Assembly (NCBI GenBank): GCA_937892215.1
Contig: CALAVE010000091.1
Location: 1 to 5,803, forward strand
DNA: 5,803 bases
DNA from: an uncultured Porphyromonadaceae bacterium
GTDB lineage: Bacteria > Bacteroidota > Bacteroidia > Bacteroidales > Muribaculaceae
Direction: 5' to 3'
How positions within the stretch are numbered: position 1 is the stretch's first letter; every line of letters starts with the position of its first letter. The position numbers and the translations under genes are program-made. Below the pieces are notes generated by a model, which was not told the origin of the DNA, made no database searches, and was given only the letters and a program-made list of their open reading frames with translations. This document shows, piece by piece, positions 1 to 5,087 of the stretch.

Positions 1-33
1 ACGTATTCTCTCCATCAGTCTGCTCTGTTTCAT
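1..33 (-). CDS. 5' end of an unidentified gene, cut by the window edge
   Basis: Reading leftwards, an ATG at 33-31 opens a frame of 11 codons (MKQSRLMERIR) that leaves the window without a stop. The case for a real gene rests on its upstream signals: a full Shine-Dalgarno core AGGAGGT at 48-42 with 8 bases before the ATG, and a Bacteroidetes-type promoter core at 112-142. Such a complete Shine-Dalgarno is uncommon in Bacteroidales, so the gene may be strongly translated or acquired. The product cannot be named from 11 residues. It lies downstream of the YciO/YrdC gene on the same strand, but the 200-base gap and its own promoter suggest a separate transcription unit. Confidence 0.6.
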   Translation of the reverse strand, partial: MKQSRLMERIR

Positions 34-41
34 GGCTTTTA

Positions 42-48
42 CCTCCTG
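42..48 (-). promoter_or_regulatory. Strong Shine-Dalgarno site of the left-edge gene
   Basis: On the minus strand the bases read AGGAGGT, the full anti-16S complement, ending 8 bases before the ATG at 33. None of the other starts in this window has anything comparable. It decides the start of the left-edge gene. Confidence 0.7.
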
Positions 49-62
49 TTTCTGTCTTTTTT

Positions 63-77
63 AACCCGATTCGGGTT
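63..77. repeat. 15-bp odd palindrome in the leader of the left-edge gene
   Basis: AACCCGATTCGGGTT is a perfect 7+1+7 inverted repeat. It lies between the predicted transcription start (about 105) and the Shine-Dalgarno site of the left-edge gene. With a one-base centre it is more natural as a binding site for a dimeric repressor than as an RNA hairpin, although a hairpin with a larger loop is possible. On the minus strand it is followed by A residues, not T residues, so it is not an intrinsic terminator for that direction. Confidence 0.4.
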
Positions 78-111
78 TAATGTTTCAAAATCACATTATC
101 GTTTCCGGGTG

Positions 112-142
112 CAAAATTACTACATCCCGGAGCCCTTGTCAA
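112..142 (-). promoter_or_regulatory. Bacteroidetes-type promoter for the left-edge gene
   Basis: On the minus strand a -7 box TAATTTTG (119-112) matches the TAnnTTTG consensus exactly. A TTGA element (142-139) sits 19 bp upstream, the usual spacing, and resembles the -33 TTTG box. Transcription would begin near 105 and give a leader of about 70 nt. A 6-bp inverted repeat, TCCGGG (104-109) and CCCGGA (126-131), brackets the -7 box and could be an operator. Confidence 0.55.
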
Positions 143-236
143 TGCCATTTTCTACTTTCCGCCCAGCCCTCTATCCATGCGGCTTCCGTGCCGTTTCCGT
201 AAATTTGTGTAATCGGCTAATTCTTTCTCTGTCAGC

Positions 237-839
237 CTATTGTAGCTCTCCTTTTCCCATACGAATTATTTCAGGCTCGTCACCTGTGCAGTCCACCACC
301 GTTGACGGACGCATCCCGCCGCGGCCGGCGCTCACCACCACGTCTATGCTCTCGCCGTAAGTCTCGGCTATCAACTCAGGCTCGCAGATGTAGTCCTCGT
401 CTCGGCCCTCCACCGACGTTGTGAAAATAGGGCCGCCAAGGGCCTCCACTATCGCTGTGGCTATCTTGTTGTCGGGTATCCTGATGCCCACCGTCCGGCG
501 CCCCTTGAATGCCTTGGGCAACTTGGAAAGGGCCGGCAGCAGGAACGTGAACGGACCGGGTAAGTTGCTCTTCATCAGCCTGAAAACGCGGTTGTCAACC
601 TTGGCGTACTGTGCCACCTCGCTCATGTCGGTGCACACTATCGACAGGTTGGTTTTGGCACTCTTCATCGCCTTCAGTTGGCAGATGCGCTCTATTGCGC
701 TGTTGTTCATCGCATCACAACCTATAGCATACAGTGTATCAGTGGGATACACTATTATTCCGCCGTCTCGCAGCACTCTGGCCACCTCGTCTATGCTCCG
801 GGTGTTGATATTCCCCGGTATCATCTCTAATATCTTCAT
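237..839 (-). CDS. YciO-type Sua5/YciO/YrdC family protein (L-threonylcarbamoyladenylate synthase-like)
   Basis: This is a 200-residue cytosolic alpha/beta protein of the YrdC fold. Family members make threonylcarbamoyl-AMP from threonine, bicarbonate and ATP, the first step of the t6A modification of tRNAs. Visible family motifs are YPTDTLYAIGC (31-41), LPGPFTFLLPA (93-103), RRTVGIRIPD (114-123) and PSTVVDCTGDEP (178-189). Overall it resembles E. coli YciO more than TsaC: at 135-145 it reads GGPIFTTSVEG, where TsaC/Sua5 proteins carry the S-x-N (SAN) nucleotide-binding motif. The length fits the single-domain class without a Sua5 C-terminal domain. The longest frame starts at a TTG (845); I chose the ATG at 839, which gives a normal family N-terminus. 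It is the last gene of the operon, 32 bp after the unknown gene, with no clear terminator behind it. The family call is firm; whether it really makes t6A is less so. Confidence 0.9.
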   Translation of the reverse strand: MKILEMIPGNINTRSIDEVARVLRDGGIIVYPTDTLYAIGCDAMNNSAIERICQLKAMKSAKTNLSIVCTDMSEVAQYAKVDNRVFRLMKSNLPGPFTFLLPALSKLPKAFKGRRTVGIRIPDNKIATAIVEALGGPIFTTSVEGRDEDYICEPELIAETYGESIDVVVSAGRGGMRPSTVVDCTGDEPEIIRMGKGELQ

Positions 840-871
840 AATCAACTGCTTTGTCTCTTGCTAAATTCATG

Positions 872-1336
872 TCAAACATCCACCGTGAACGGTATCGTTA
901 TCTCGCCCCATTCATCGGCCATCGCGCTTGCCCATACCGGCATTTCCAACACCGAACCGCCCTCGCCGTAGTCGTGCATCTTGATGCAGGCGTTAAGCCG
1001 CACCAGCCCTCTCACATCCCGACTTGCGTTCACTGCCAGCCGGCCGCTGCGCTTGGCGTTTTCCACCACCTCAAACCGCTCCCTGATATTCCTGAAGTCA
1101 TTCGCCTCCACGGCCACTTCTATCCGGGCATATCGCACTTCCAGATGAGTCACCAGATAGTAGGTCAGTTCCCAGTCGCAGGCCACGGTCTGTCTTATGC
1201 TGTCACCGCCCAGCATCTCAAATTTCCCGCCGCTCAGCCCGGCTATCAGCCTTCGCTGCTCATCGGTGGCGGCAACGCTGCCTCTGGCCTTGGCCGAAGC
1301 CGCGTTGAATCTGGCCGCTAACTCATCTCGCCTCAT
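872..1336 (-). CDS. Conserved-looking hypothetical protein, 154 residues
   Basis: I do not recognise the family. The protein is soluble: there is no signal peptide and no membrane segment. The first 35 residues are alanine- and arginine-rich and probably helical. Residues 40-85 (including TVACDWELTYYLVTHLEVRY) and 100-154 look like alternating beta strands, ending in a strand EITIPFTV. It has two cysteines, at 53 and 119, too few for a metal cluster. It starts at an ATG only 3 bp after the ribBA stop and is followed after 32 bp by the YciO-type gene, so it is very likely co-transcribed and real. Codon use matches its neighbours. Position suggests a housekeeping role, but no function can be inferred from sequence alone. 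Confidence 0.75.
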   Translation of the reverse strand: MRRDELAARFNAASAKARGSVAATDEQRRLIAGLSGGKFEMLGGDSIRQTVACDWELTYYLVTHLEVRYARIEVAVEANDFRNIRERFEVVENAKRSGRLAVNASRDVRGLVRLNACIKMHDYGEGGSVLEMPVWASAMADEWGEITIPFTVDV

Positions 1337-1339
1337 CTC

Positions 1340-2575
1340 TCAGTCGCTCTCCAGCAGGTTCAGGTCGTGCCCCATGCGCTCTTTCTTGGTGTGCATGTAG
1401 AACTCGTTGTATCTGTTGGGTTTAACCTCTATGTGAACGTTCTCCACTATCTCCAGACCGTAACTCTCCAGACCCACTCGTTTCGCCGGATTGTTAGTCA
1501 TCAGCCGCATTTTGGTCACGCCTAATATCCGCAATATGTTGGCCCCAACGCCGTAACTCCGCTCGTCGGGCTTGAAACCTAAGTGTATATTGGCATCCAC
1601 CGTGTCATAGCCGTTCTCCTGCAGTTTGTAGGCCTTAATCTTGTTCATTAAGCCTATCCCTCGGCCTTCCTGATTCATGTAGAGCACCACGCCCTTGCCT
1701 TCTTTCTCTATCATCCGCATCGCCAGATGCAACTGCTCGCCGCATTCGCACCGCTTCGACCCGAATATGTCGCCTGTCATGCACGACGAGTGCACCCGCA
1801 CCAGTATCGGCTCCCCGGACTCCCACGTGCCCTTTATCAGCGCTATGTGTTCCAGCCCGTTGTTCAGCTGGCGGAACGGTATCAGCCTGAAATGCCCGTA
1901 TTCGGTGGGCATATCCACTTCTTCGCCTATCTCCACCACCTGTTCCTTGCTCAGCCGGTAGGTTATCAGGTCGGCTATCGAAACAATCGGGATGTTGAAG
2001 CGCTTGGCTATCTCGGTCAACTGCGGCAGCCGGGCCATCGTGCCGTCTGGGTTGATAATCTCTATCAGAGCGGCGGCAGGGTAGAGGCCGGCAAGTTTCG
2101 CCAAATCTACGGCGGCCTCGGTGTGGCCCGCGCGCACCAGCACGCCTTTGTCCTGCGCGCGCAGCGGGTTCACGTGCCCGGGACGACCAAAGTCGCTCGC
2201 CTGCGATTTGGGGTCGGCCAGCGCGCGGATGGTCATGGCTCTGTCGTGCATCGAAACGCCTGTGGTGCAGCCTTTCAGCAGGTCCACCGTCACCGTGAAC
2301 GGTGTCCCCAGCACCGAGGTGTTTTCTTCCACCTGCATCGTCAGCCCCAGCTCGTGGCACCGCTCCCCGGTCAGTGGCGCGCACAGCACGCCCCGACCCT
2401 CACGCAGCATGAAGTTCACCTTCTCCTCGGTCACTTTTTCGGCCGCTATAATGAAGTCTCCTTCATTCTCGCGGTTCTCGTCGTCCACCACTATCACAAA
2501 CTCGCCGCGGCGAATCTGCTCTATTGCCTCTTCTATGCTGTTCAGCGTAGGGCTGCTCTTTATCTCTTCTGTCAT
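1340..2575 (-). CDS. ribBA: Bifunctional 3,4-dihydroxy-2-butanone-4-phosphate synthase / GTP cyclohydrolase II
   Basis: This fused enzyme supplies both starting branches of riboflavin synthesis: the RibB half turns ribulose 5-phosphate into dihydroxybutanone phosphate, and the RibA half opens GTP to the diaminopyrimidine precursor. The RibB domain covers about 1-205, with the acidic metal/substrate loop DDENREN (31-37), TTGVSMHDRAMT (104-115), RPGHVNPLRA (131-140) and GHTEAAVDL (150-158). The RibA domain covers about 210-400, with the zinc site C265, C276 and C278 in SSCMTGDIFGSKRCECG, the loop NQEGRGIGL (301-309), YGVGANILRILGV (341-353) and LMTNNPAKRVGLESYGLE (358-375). Both catalytic halves look intact and the 411 residues are normal for bacterial RibBA. 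The ATG overlaps the permease stop (ATGA), which implies translational coupling. I see no FMN riboswitch upstream, since the gene is internal to the operon. Confidence 0.97.
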   Translation of the reverse strand: MTEEIKSSPTLNSIEEAIEQIRRGEFVIVVDDENRENEGDFIIAAEKVTEEKVNFMLREGRGVLCAPLTGERCHELGLTMQVEENTSVLGTPFTVTVDLLKGCTTGVSMHDRAMTIRALADPKSQASDFGRPGHVNPLRAQDKGVLVRAGHTEAAVDLAKLAGLYPAAALIEIINPDGTMARLPQLTEIAKRFNIPIVSIADLITYRLSKEQVVEIGEEVDMPTEYGHFRLIPFRQLNNGLEHIALIKGTWESGEPILVRVHSSCMTGDIFGSKRCECGEQLHLAMRMIEKEGKGVVLYMNQEGRGIGLMNKIKAYKLQENGYDTVDANIHLGFKPDERSYGVGANILRILGVTKMRLMTNNPAKRVGLESYGLEIVENVHIEVKPNRYNEFYMHTKKERMGHDLNLLESD

Positions 2576-4518
2576 GATTTTATCTCTGTTTCGTCGGGCT
2601 CTGTGCCCATTTTCTCTTTCATCATTTCCATGAGTTCATCACACACTTTTATCGCTGCCTGAATCTCGTTTTTCAGGTTCTTCTGGTGACGCGTCCCCAC
2701 CAGGTAGAACGGAATGCTAAGCGGCAGCAGCGCGGCCAGCGCGTAGCCCACTTTCTTGTTGCCCGTGGGGCGGTAAGTCAGCAGTTGCCTTATCACGGGG
2801 AAGTCCATCGTCTTGTTTATCACCAGCATTTCTCGCGAATTGCCCATGTATTCCACCACATTCTCCACCTCCGCGCTCAGAGCGCTCAGCCGCTTCTTGT
2901 CGTAGCCCTCGGTCCAGTAGCGGATAAATGTCTGGCGACCGGGATATGCGGCCAGGAATGCCGAGCAATTCTGCTTCAGCACCTGCAGCAGCCTTATGGC
3001 CTCGGCGGGCTCCACTTCGCTCATTATCACCTCTTTCGCCTCCAGTTTGCGCACCTGGTGCATTCCGGTTATCCGCCTGAAGAAGTTCAGATAGGCATCG
3101 GGGTTGATTACGGCCGAATCGTTCACTGCCTTGCTCGTCAGAAGCAAACCCAGCGGCAGCAGCACGGCCGAACTCAGCCAGATGCCTTGCCACACCCACC
3201 AGTGACCGTCGCGGGCCATCTTGTAGCCCATGGTGTCTATCGCGTAATAGACGATAAACAGCAGCACCGAAATCACAATCGGTGTTCCAAGTCCCCCCTT
3301 GCGGATTATGGCGCCTAATGGCGCGCCTATGAAGAAGAATATCAGGCACGCCAGCGACAGCGTGAACTTCTTGTGCATCTCTATCTGATGCCGACGTATC
3401 ACCATTGAGTCGTCGTTAATCATGTAGCCGCGGAACTCACATTCCTGACGGGCTGTCTGGGCCTTGGCCAGTGCCTTGTCCAGCACCGAGAATTGCATCG
3501 ATGCGCTCAGCTCCTTCAGTTTCTCGTCCAGGTTTATCGGCTTCCTCATCGGCACCTCTTTCACCACCTCGCTGTGGCGCCCTTTTTTGTCATATACGTA
3601 GGTCCTCGTGGGAGTGCCCACCACGGGCAGCGAGCGCAGGTCGGCTGTTATCAGCTGTCCCGTGGAGTCCACTCGGCTCTGAACGGAGTCGATGGTCCGC
3701 CTCAGTTCGGTTATGTTTTTCCCCACGTACTGCTGGCGCATGGTTTCGTCGTCCATGCGGTTGAATGTGGCGTCGTAGTGGATTATTATCTGCTTGTCGT
3801 GGTAGGTCTCGCGGCGGTACAGGTCCGAACCCAGCTTGCCCACGCCGCTCTGGTTCATATCCTCATACCACTCGCCGTGGTACAGGTCCAGCACCAGGTG
3901 CTGCTTGTCCTCGGTGAAACTCAGCCTGCCTGAGTCGGCGGTCAGCACACGGGGGTAGCCGCTTATCTTGCTCACGTCGTAGATGAGCATATTATACATC
4001 ATGTCCCTCTCAGGGTCCTTGTGCTTCACTAGTATGTTGTAGCCCGGAATCTGGTTGTAAATCGCGCGCTCGGGAATGTCGAGGGTGGGCGATTTCTGCC
4101 TGGCAGAGAATAGCAATGTCCACATCTTCACGTTCGACTGCGGCTGAACGTCGTTCTGGAAGAAAAATGCGCCTATCGATATCAGAACTATCAGCACCAC
4201 CAGCGGCTTCATCACCGTCAGCAGTGATATCCCCGACGATTTCATCGCCGTCAGCTCAAAGTGCTCTCCCAGATTGCCGAACGTCATCAGCGACGCCAGC
4301 AGAATGGCCAGCGGCAACGCCATCGGAACCATCGTCATCGACGCGTAGAAGAACAACTCGCCCAGCACCAGCATGTCCAGACCTTTACCCACAAGGTCCT
4401 CGATATACTTCCACAGAAACTGCATCATCAGCACAAACATACAGATAAAGAACGTCATTAGCAGCTGAGGCAGGAATGTCTTCAGCATAAACGTGTTCAA
4501 CTTCTTTATCCGTATCAT
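2572..4518 (-). CDS. LptF/LptG family lipopolysaccharide export permease (YjgP/YjgQ family), long Bacteroidales form
   Basis: This is an inner-membrane subunit of the Lpt exporter, which together with the LptB ATPase lifts lipopolysaccharide from the inner membrane towards LptC and LptA. With the ATG at 4518 it has 648 residues. Likely membrane segments are at about 13-36, 55-80, 104-121, 386-404, 412-430 and 443-462, the usual 3+3 pattern around a periplasmic beta-jellyroll domain (about 122-380). The charged cytoplasmic loop FGNLGEHFELTAMKSSGIS (80-98) is the coupling region typical of the family, where LptB docks. Beyond the core (E. coli LptF is about 366 residues) there is a C-terminal extension of about 185 residues with a possible seventh membrane segment (590-607) and an acidic tail. 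The longest frame starts at TTG 4554, but that codon lies inside the promoter -7 box, so I prefer ATG 4518 (MIRIKKLN). LptF and LptG cannot be told apart here. It is the first gene of the operon. Confidence 0.93.
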   Translation of the reverse strand: MIRIKKLNTFMLKTFLPQLLMTFFICMFVLMMQFLWKYIEDLVGKGLDMLVLGELFFYASMTMVPMALPLAILLASLMTFGNLGEHFELTAMKSSGISLLTVMKPLVVLIVLISIGAFFFQNDVQPQSNVKMWTLLFSARQKSPTLDIPERAIYNQIPGYNILVKHKDPERDMMYNMLIYDVSKISGYPRVLTADSGRLSFTEDKQHLVLDLYHGEWYEDMNQSGVGKLGSDLYRRETYHDKQIIIHYDATFNRMDDETMRQQYVGKNITELRRTIDSVQSRVDSTGQLITADLRSLPVVGTPTRTYVYDKKGRHSEVVKEVPMRKPINLDEKLKELSASMQFSVLDKALAKAQTARQECEFRGYMINDDSMVIRRHQIEMHKKFTLSLACLIFFFIGAPLGAIIRKGGLGTPIVISVLLFIVYYAIDTMGYKMARDGHWWVWQGIWLSSAVLLPLGLLLTSKAVNDSAVINPDAYLNFFRRITGMHQVRKLEAKEVIMSEVEPAEAIRLLQVLKQNCSAFLAAYPGRQTFIRYWTEGYDKKRLSALSAEVENVVEYMGNSREMLVINKTMDFPVIRQLLTYRPTGNKKVGYALAALLPLSIPFYLVGTRHQKNLKNEIQAAIKVCDELMEMMKEKMGTEPDETEIKS

Positions 4519-4551
4519 CGTATGATTATTGCTCTTTACTTTTTTGATGTG

Positions 4552-4559
4552 CAAATTTA
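4552..4559 (-). promoter_or_regulatory. Promoter -7 box of the lpt-ribBA operon
   Basis: On the minus strand TAAATTTG matches the Bacteroidetes -7 consensus TAnnTTTG exactly. Transcription would start near 4546, giving a leader of about 28 nt to the ATG at 4518. No convincing TTTG -33 box is present; the nearest candidate, TTAG at 4585-4582, is poor and spaced 22 bp away. The TTG at 4554-4552 that would lengthen the permease frame is part of this box, so it cannot be in the message. Confidence 0.55.
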
Positions 4560-4774
4560 GTCATAATACTTGAATTATCGGCTAAATTCACCCTATATTT
4601 GTCATTACACTCATTCCAAAAACGGACATATTATGGTTTTTTACGAATTTTTCTTTGTTCGATAAGAAAAAATGTTATCGCTGATTTCAACAAGCTTTAA
4701 TGACCTATATTCGCAATTACAATTCAGAAATTTGGAGATTTTGGTGCGGTTGCCGTGAAGGAACACGATTATAT
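4560..4774. other. AT-rich non-coding stretch between divergent transcription units
   Basis: I see no gene here. The stretch is rich in A and T, with a T-rich patch at 4636-4657 and a small inverted repeat CGATAA / TTATCG (4660-4665 and 4675-4680, 9-nt loop). Two plus-strand sites resemble -7 boxes: TATATTTG (4594-4601), an exact TAnnTTTG match with a weak TTG 21 bp upstream, and TATATTCG (4706-4713), with one mismatch. Both sit in a similar context (CCTATATT followed shortly by ATTACA) and may be a diverged duplication. Upstream regulators of either divergent promoter could bind here, but no operator can be named. Confidence 0.5.
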
Positions 4775-4805
4775 TTTGCCGTTTCGGAAAATTATAGTAA
4801 CTTTG
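4775..4805 (+). promoter_or_regulatory. Strong Bacteroidetes promoter for the leader RNA and LRR gene
   Basis: TTTG (4775-4778), exactly 19 bp, then TAACTTTG (4798-4805) reproduces the Bacteroidetes consensus TTTG-N19-TAnnTTTG without a mismatch. Transcription should begin around 4810. This puts about 270 nt of transcript ahead of the LRR gene start at 5085. It is the best promoter in the window and supports the downstream structured region being RNA. Confidence 0.75.
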
Positions 4806-4863
4806 CGGCGAATGTCGACCTCACGGCCGGCACTCAAGACATCGAGGCTTATCAAAAGAAAGC

Positions 4864-5036
4864 GTTATGCTAATTCTTGTGAGTTGCAAACCTGAGAAAT
4901 TTTCAACCAAGTACAAGAGGATGGCACGGCGGTATCCGCGCTACGGCGTGGACTGCACTTATACCCCCTTTTTGTACTTACGGTTTCTCAGGACCTTCAA
5001 CTCACAAAGCGTGGCATAGCAGTCCACGTTTTCTTT
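4864..5036 (+). promoter_or_regulatory. Structured leader RNA with pseudoknot and terminator-like alternative fold (candidate attenuator or small RNA)
   Basis: Paired segments found by eye, all perfect: P1 TTGTGAGTTG (4877-4886) with CAACTCACAA (4998-5007); P2 CCTGAGAAA (4891-4899) with TTTCTCAGG (4984-4992); P3 AAGTACAA (4909-4916) with TTGTACTT (4972-4979), extendable with G-U pairs to 4920/4968; P4 GGTAT (4931-4935) with ATACC (4961-4965). They nest in order into one long interrupted hairpin. Inside its apical loop CGTGGACTGC (4947-4956) is the exact complement of GCAGTCCACG (5019-5028), outside the hairpin, giving a 10-bp pseudoknot. An outer 7-bp helix 4864-4870 with 5014-5020 (one G-U) is also possible. 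A strong promoter ends at 4805 and the LRR gene starts at 5085. It could control that gene in cis or be a free small RNA ending near 5036. I do not recognise a named RNA family. Confidence 0.6.
4867..5019 (+). CDS. Possible 50-residue leader peptide inside the structured leader
   Basis: An ATG at 4867 opens a frame of 50 codons ending in TAG at 5017-5019. The product would be basic and aromatic-rich (it includes KRMARRYPRYGVDC and TPFLYLRFL). A purine-rich stretch AAAGAAAG (4855-4862) lies just upstream as a weak ribosome binding site. The frame spans every helix of the leader and stops inside the loop of the terminator-like hairpin, so translation would change the fold. Since the same bases are constrained by long perfect pairings, the frame may be only a by-product of a non-coding RNA. 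I regard it as unproven. Confidence 0.2.
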   Translation: MLILVSCKPEKFSTKYKRMARRYPRYGVDCTYTPFLYLRFLRTFNSQSVA

Positions 5037-5039
5037 GTG
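5003..5039 (+). terminator. Intrinsic terminator-like hairpin in the leader
   Basis: CGTGG (5010-5014) pairs with CCACG (5024-5028) around a 9-nt loop and is followed at once by TTTTCTTT (5029-5036). AAAG (5006-5009) can extend the stem against TTTT with one G-U. Alternatively CACAAAG (5003-5009) pairs exactly with CTTTGTG (5033-5039), leaving TTTT as a bulge. The 3' arm is the same sequence that makes the 10-bp pseudoknot with 4947-4956, and CACAA is shared with P1, so this fold competes with the upstream structure. It would either end a small RNA near 5036 or act as an attenuator before the LRR gene. Confidence 0.45.
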
Positions 5040-5046
5040 TGTGTTC

Positions 5047-5087
5047 CGCCGTCTGGGCTGCGCGGCGACATAACAACAATCGTTATG
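5047..5087 (+). promoter_or_regulatory. Hairpins at the translation start of the LRR gene, one burying the ATG
   Basis: CGCCG (5047-5051) pairs with CGGCG (5063-5067) around an 11-nt loop. Directly after it, CATAAC (5069-5074) pairs with GTTATG (5082-5087) around a 7-nt loop, and the last three bases of that arm are the start codon. No Shine-Dalgarno is present. A second GTTATG copy at 4864-4869, near the leader 5' end, could capture the same CATAAC and free the ATG. Confidence 0.4.

Noticed and set aside
180..193. CGGC-TTCCGT-GCCG hairpin as terminator of the lpt-ribBA operon
   Set aside because: The stem is only 4 bp and no T-run follows on the minus strand. I find no convincing intrinsic terminator after the YciO-type gene.
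1635..2384. 249-codon minus-strand frame inside ribBA
   Set aside because: It is an alternative-frame shadow rich in Arg, Ala and Gly from GC-rich codons; ribBA in the true frame has all its catalytic motifs.
1727..2662. 311-codon plus-strand frame opposite ribBA
   Set aside because: It is an antisense shadow with His/Val/Gln-rich composition and no family resemblance, crossing the junction of two clear minus-strand genes.
4631..4663. 10-codon frame starting ATGGTTTTTTAC on the plus strand
   Set aside because: It is very short, made of T-rich low-complexity sequence, and has no promoter or ribosome binding site; chance is the better explanation.
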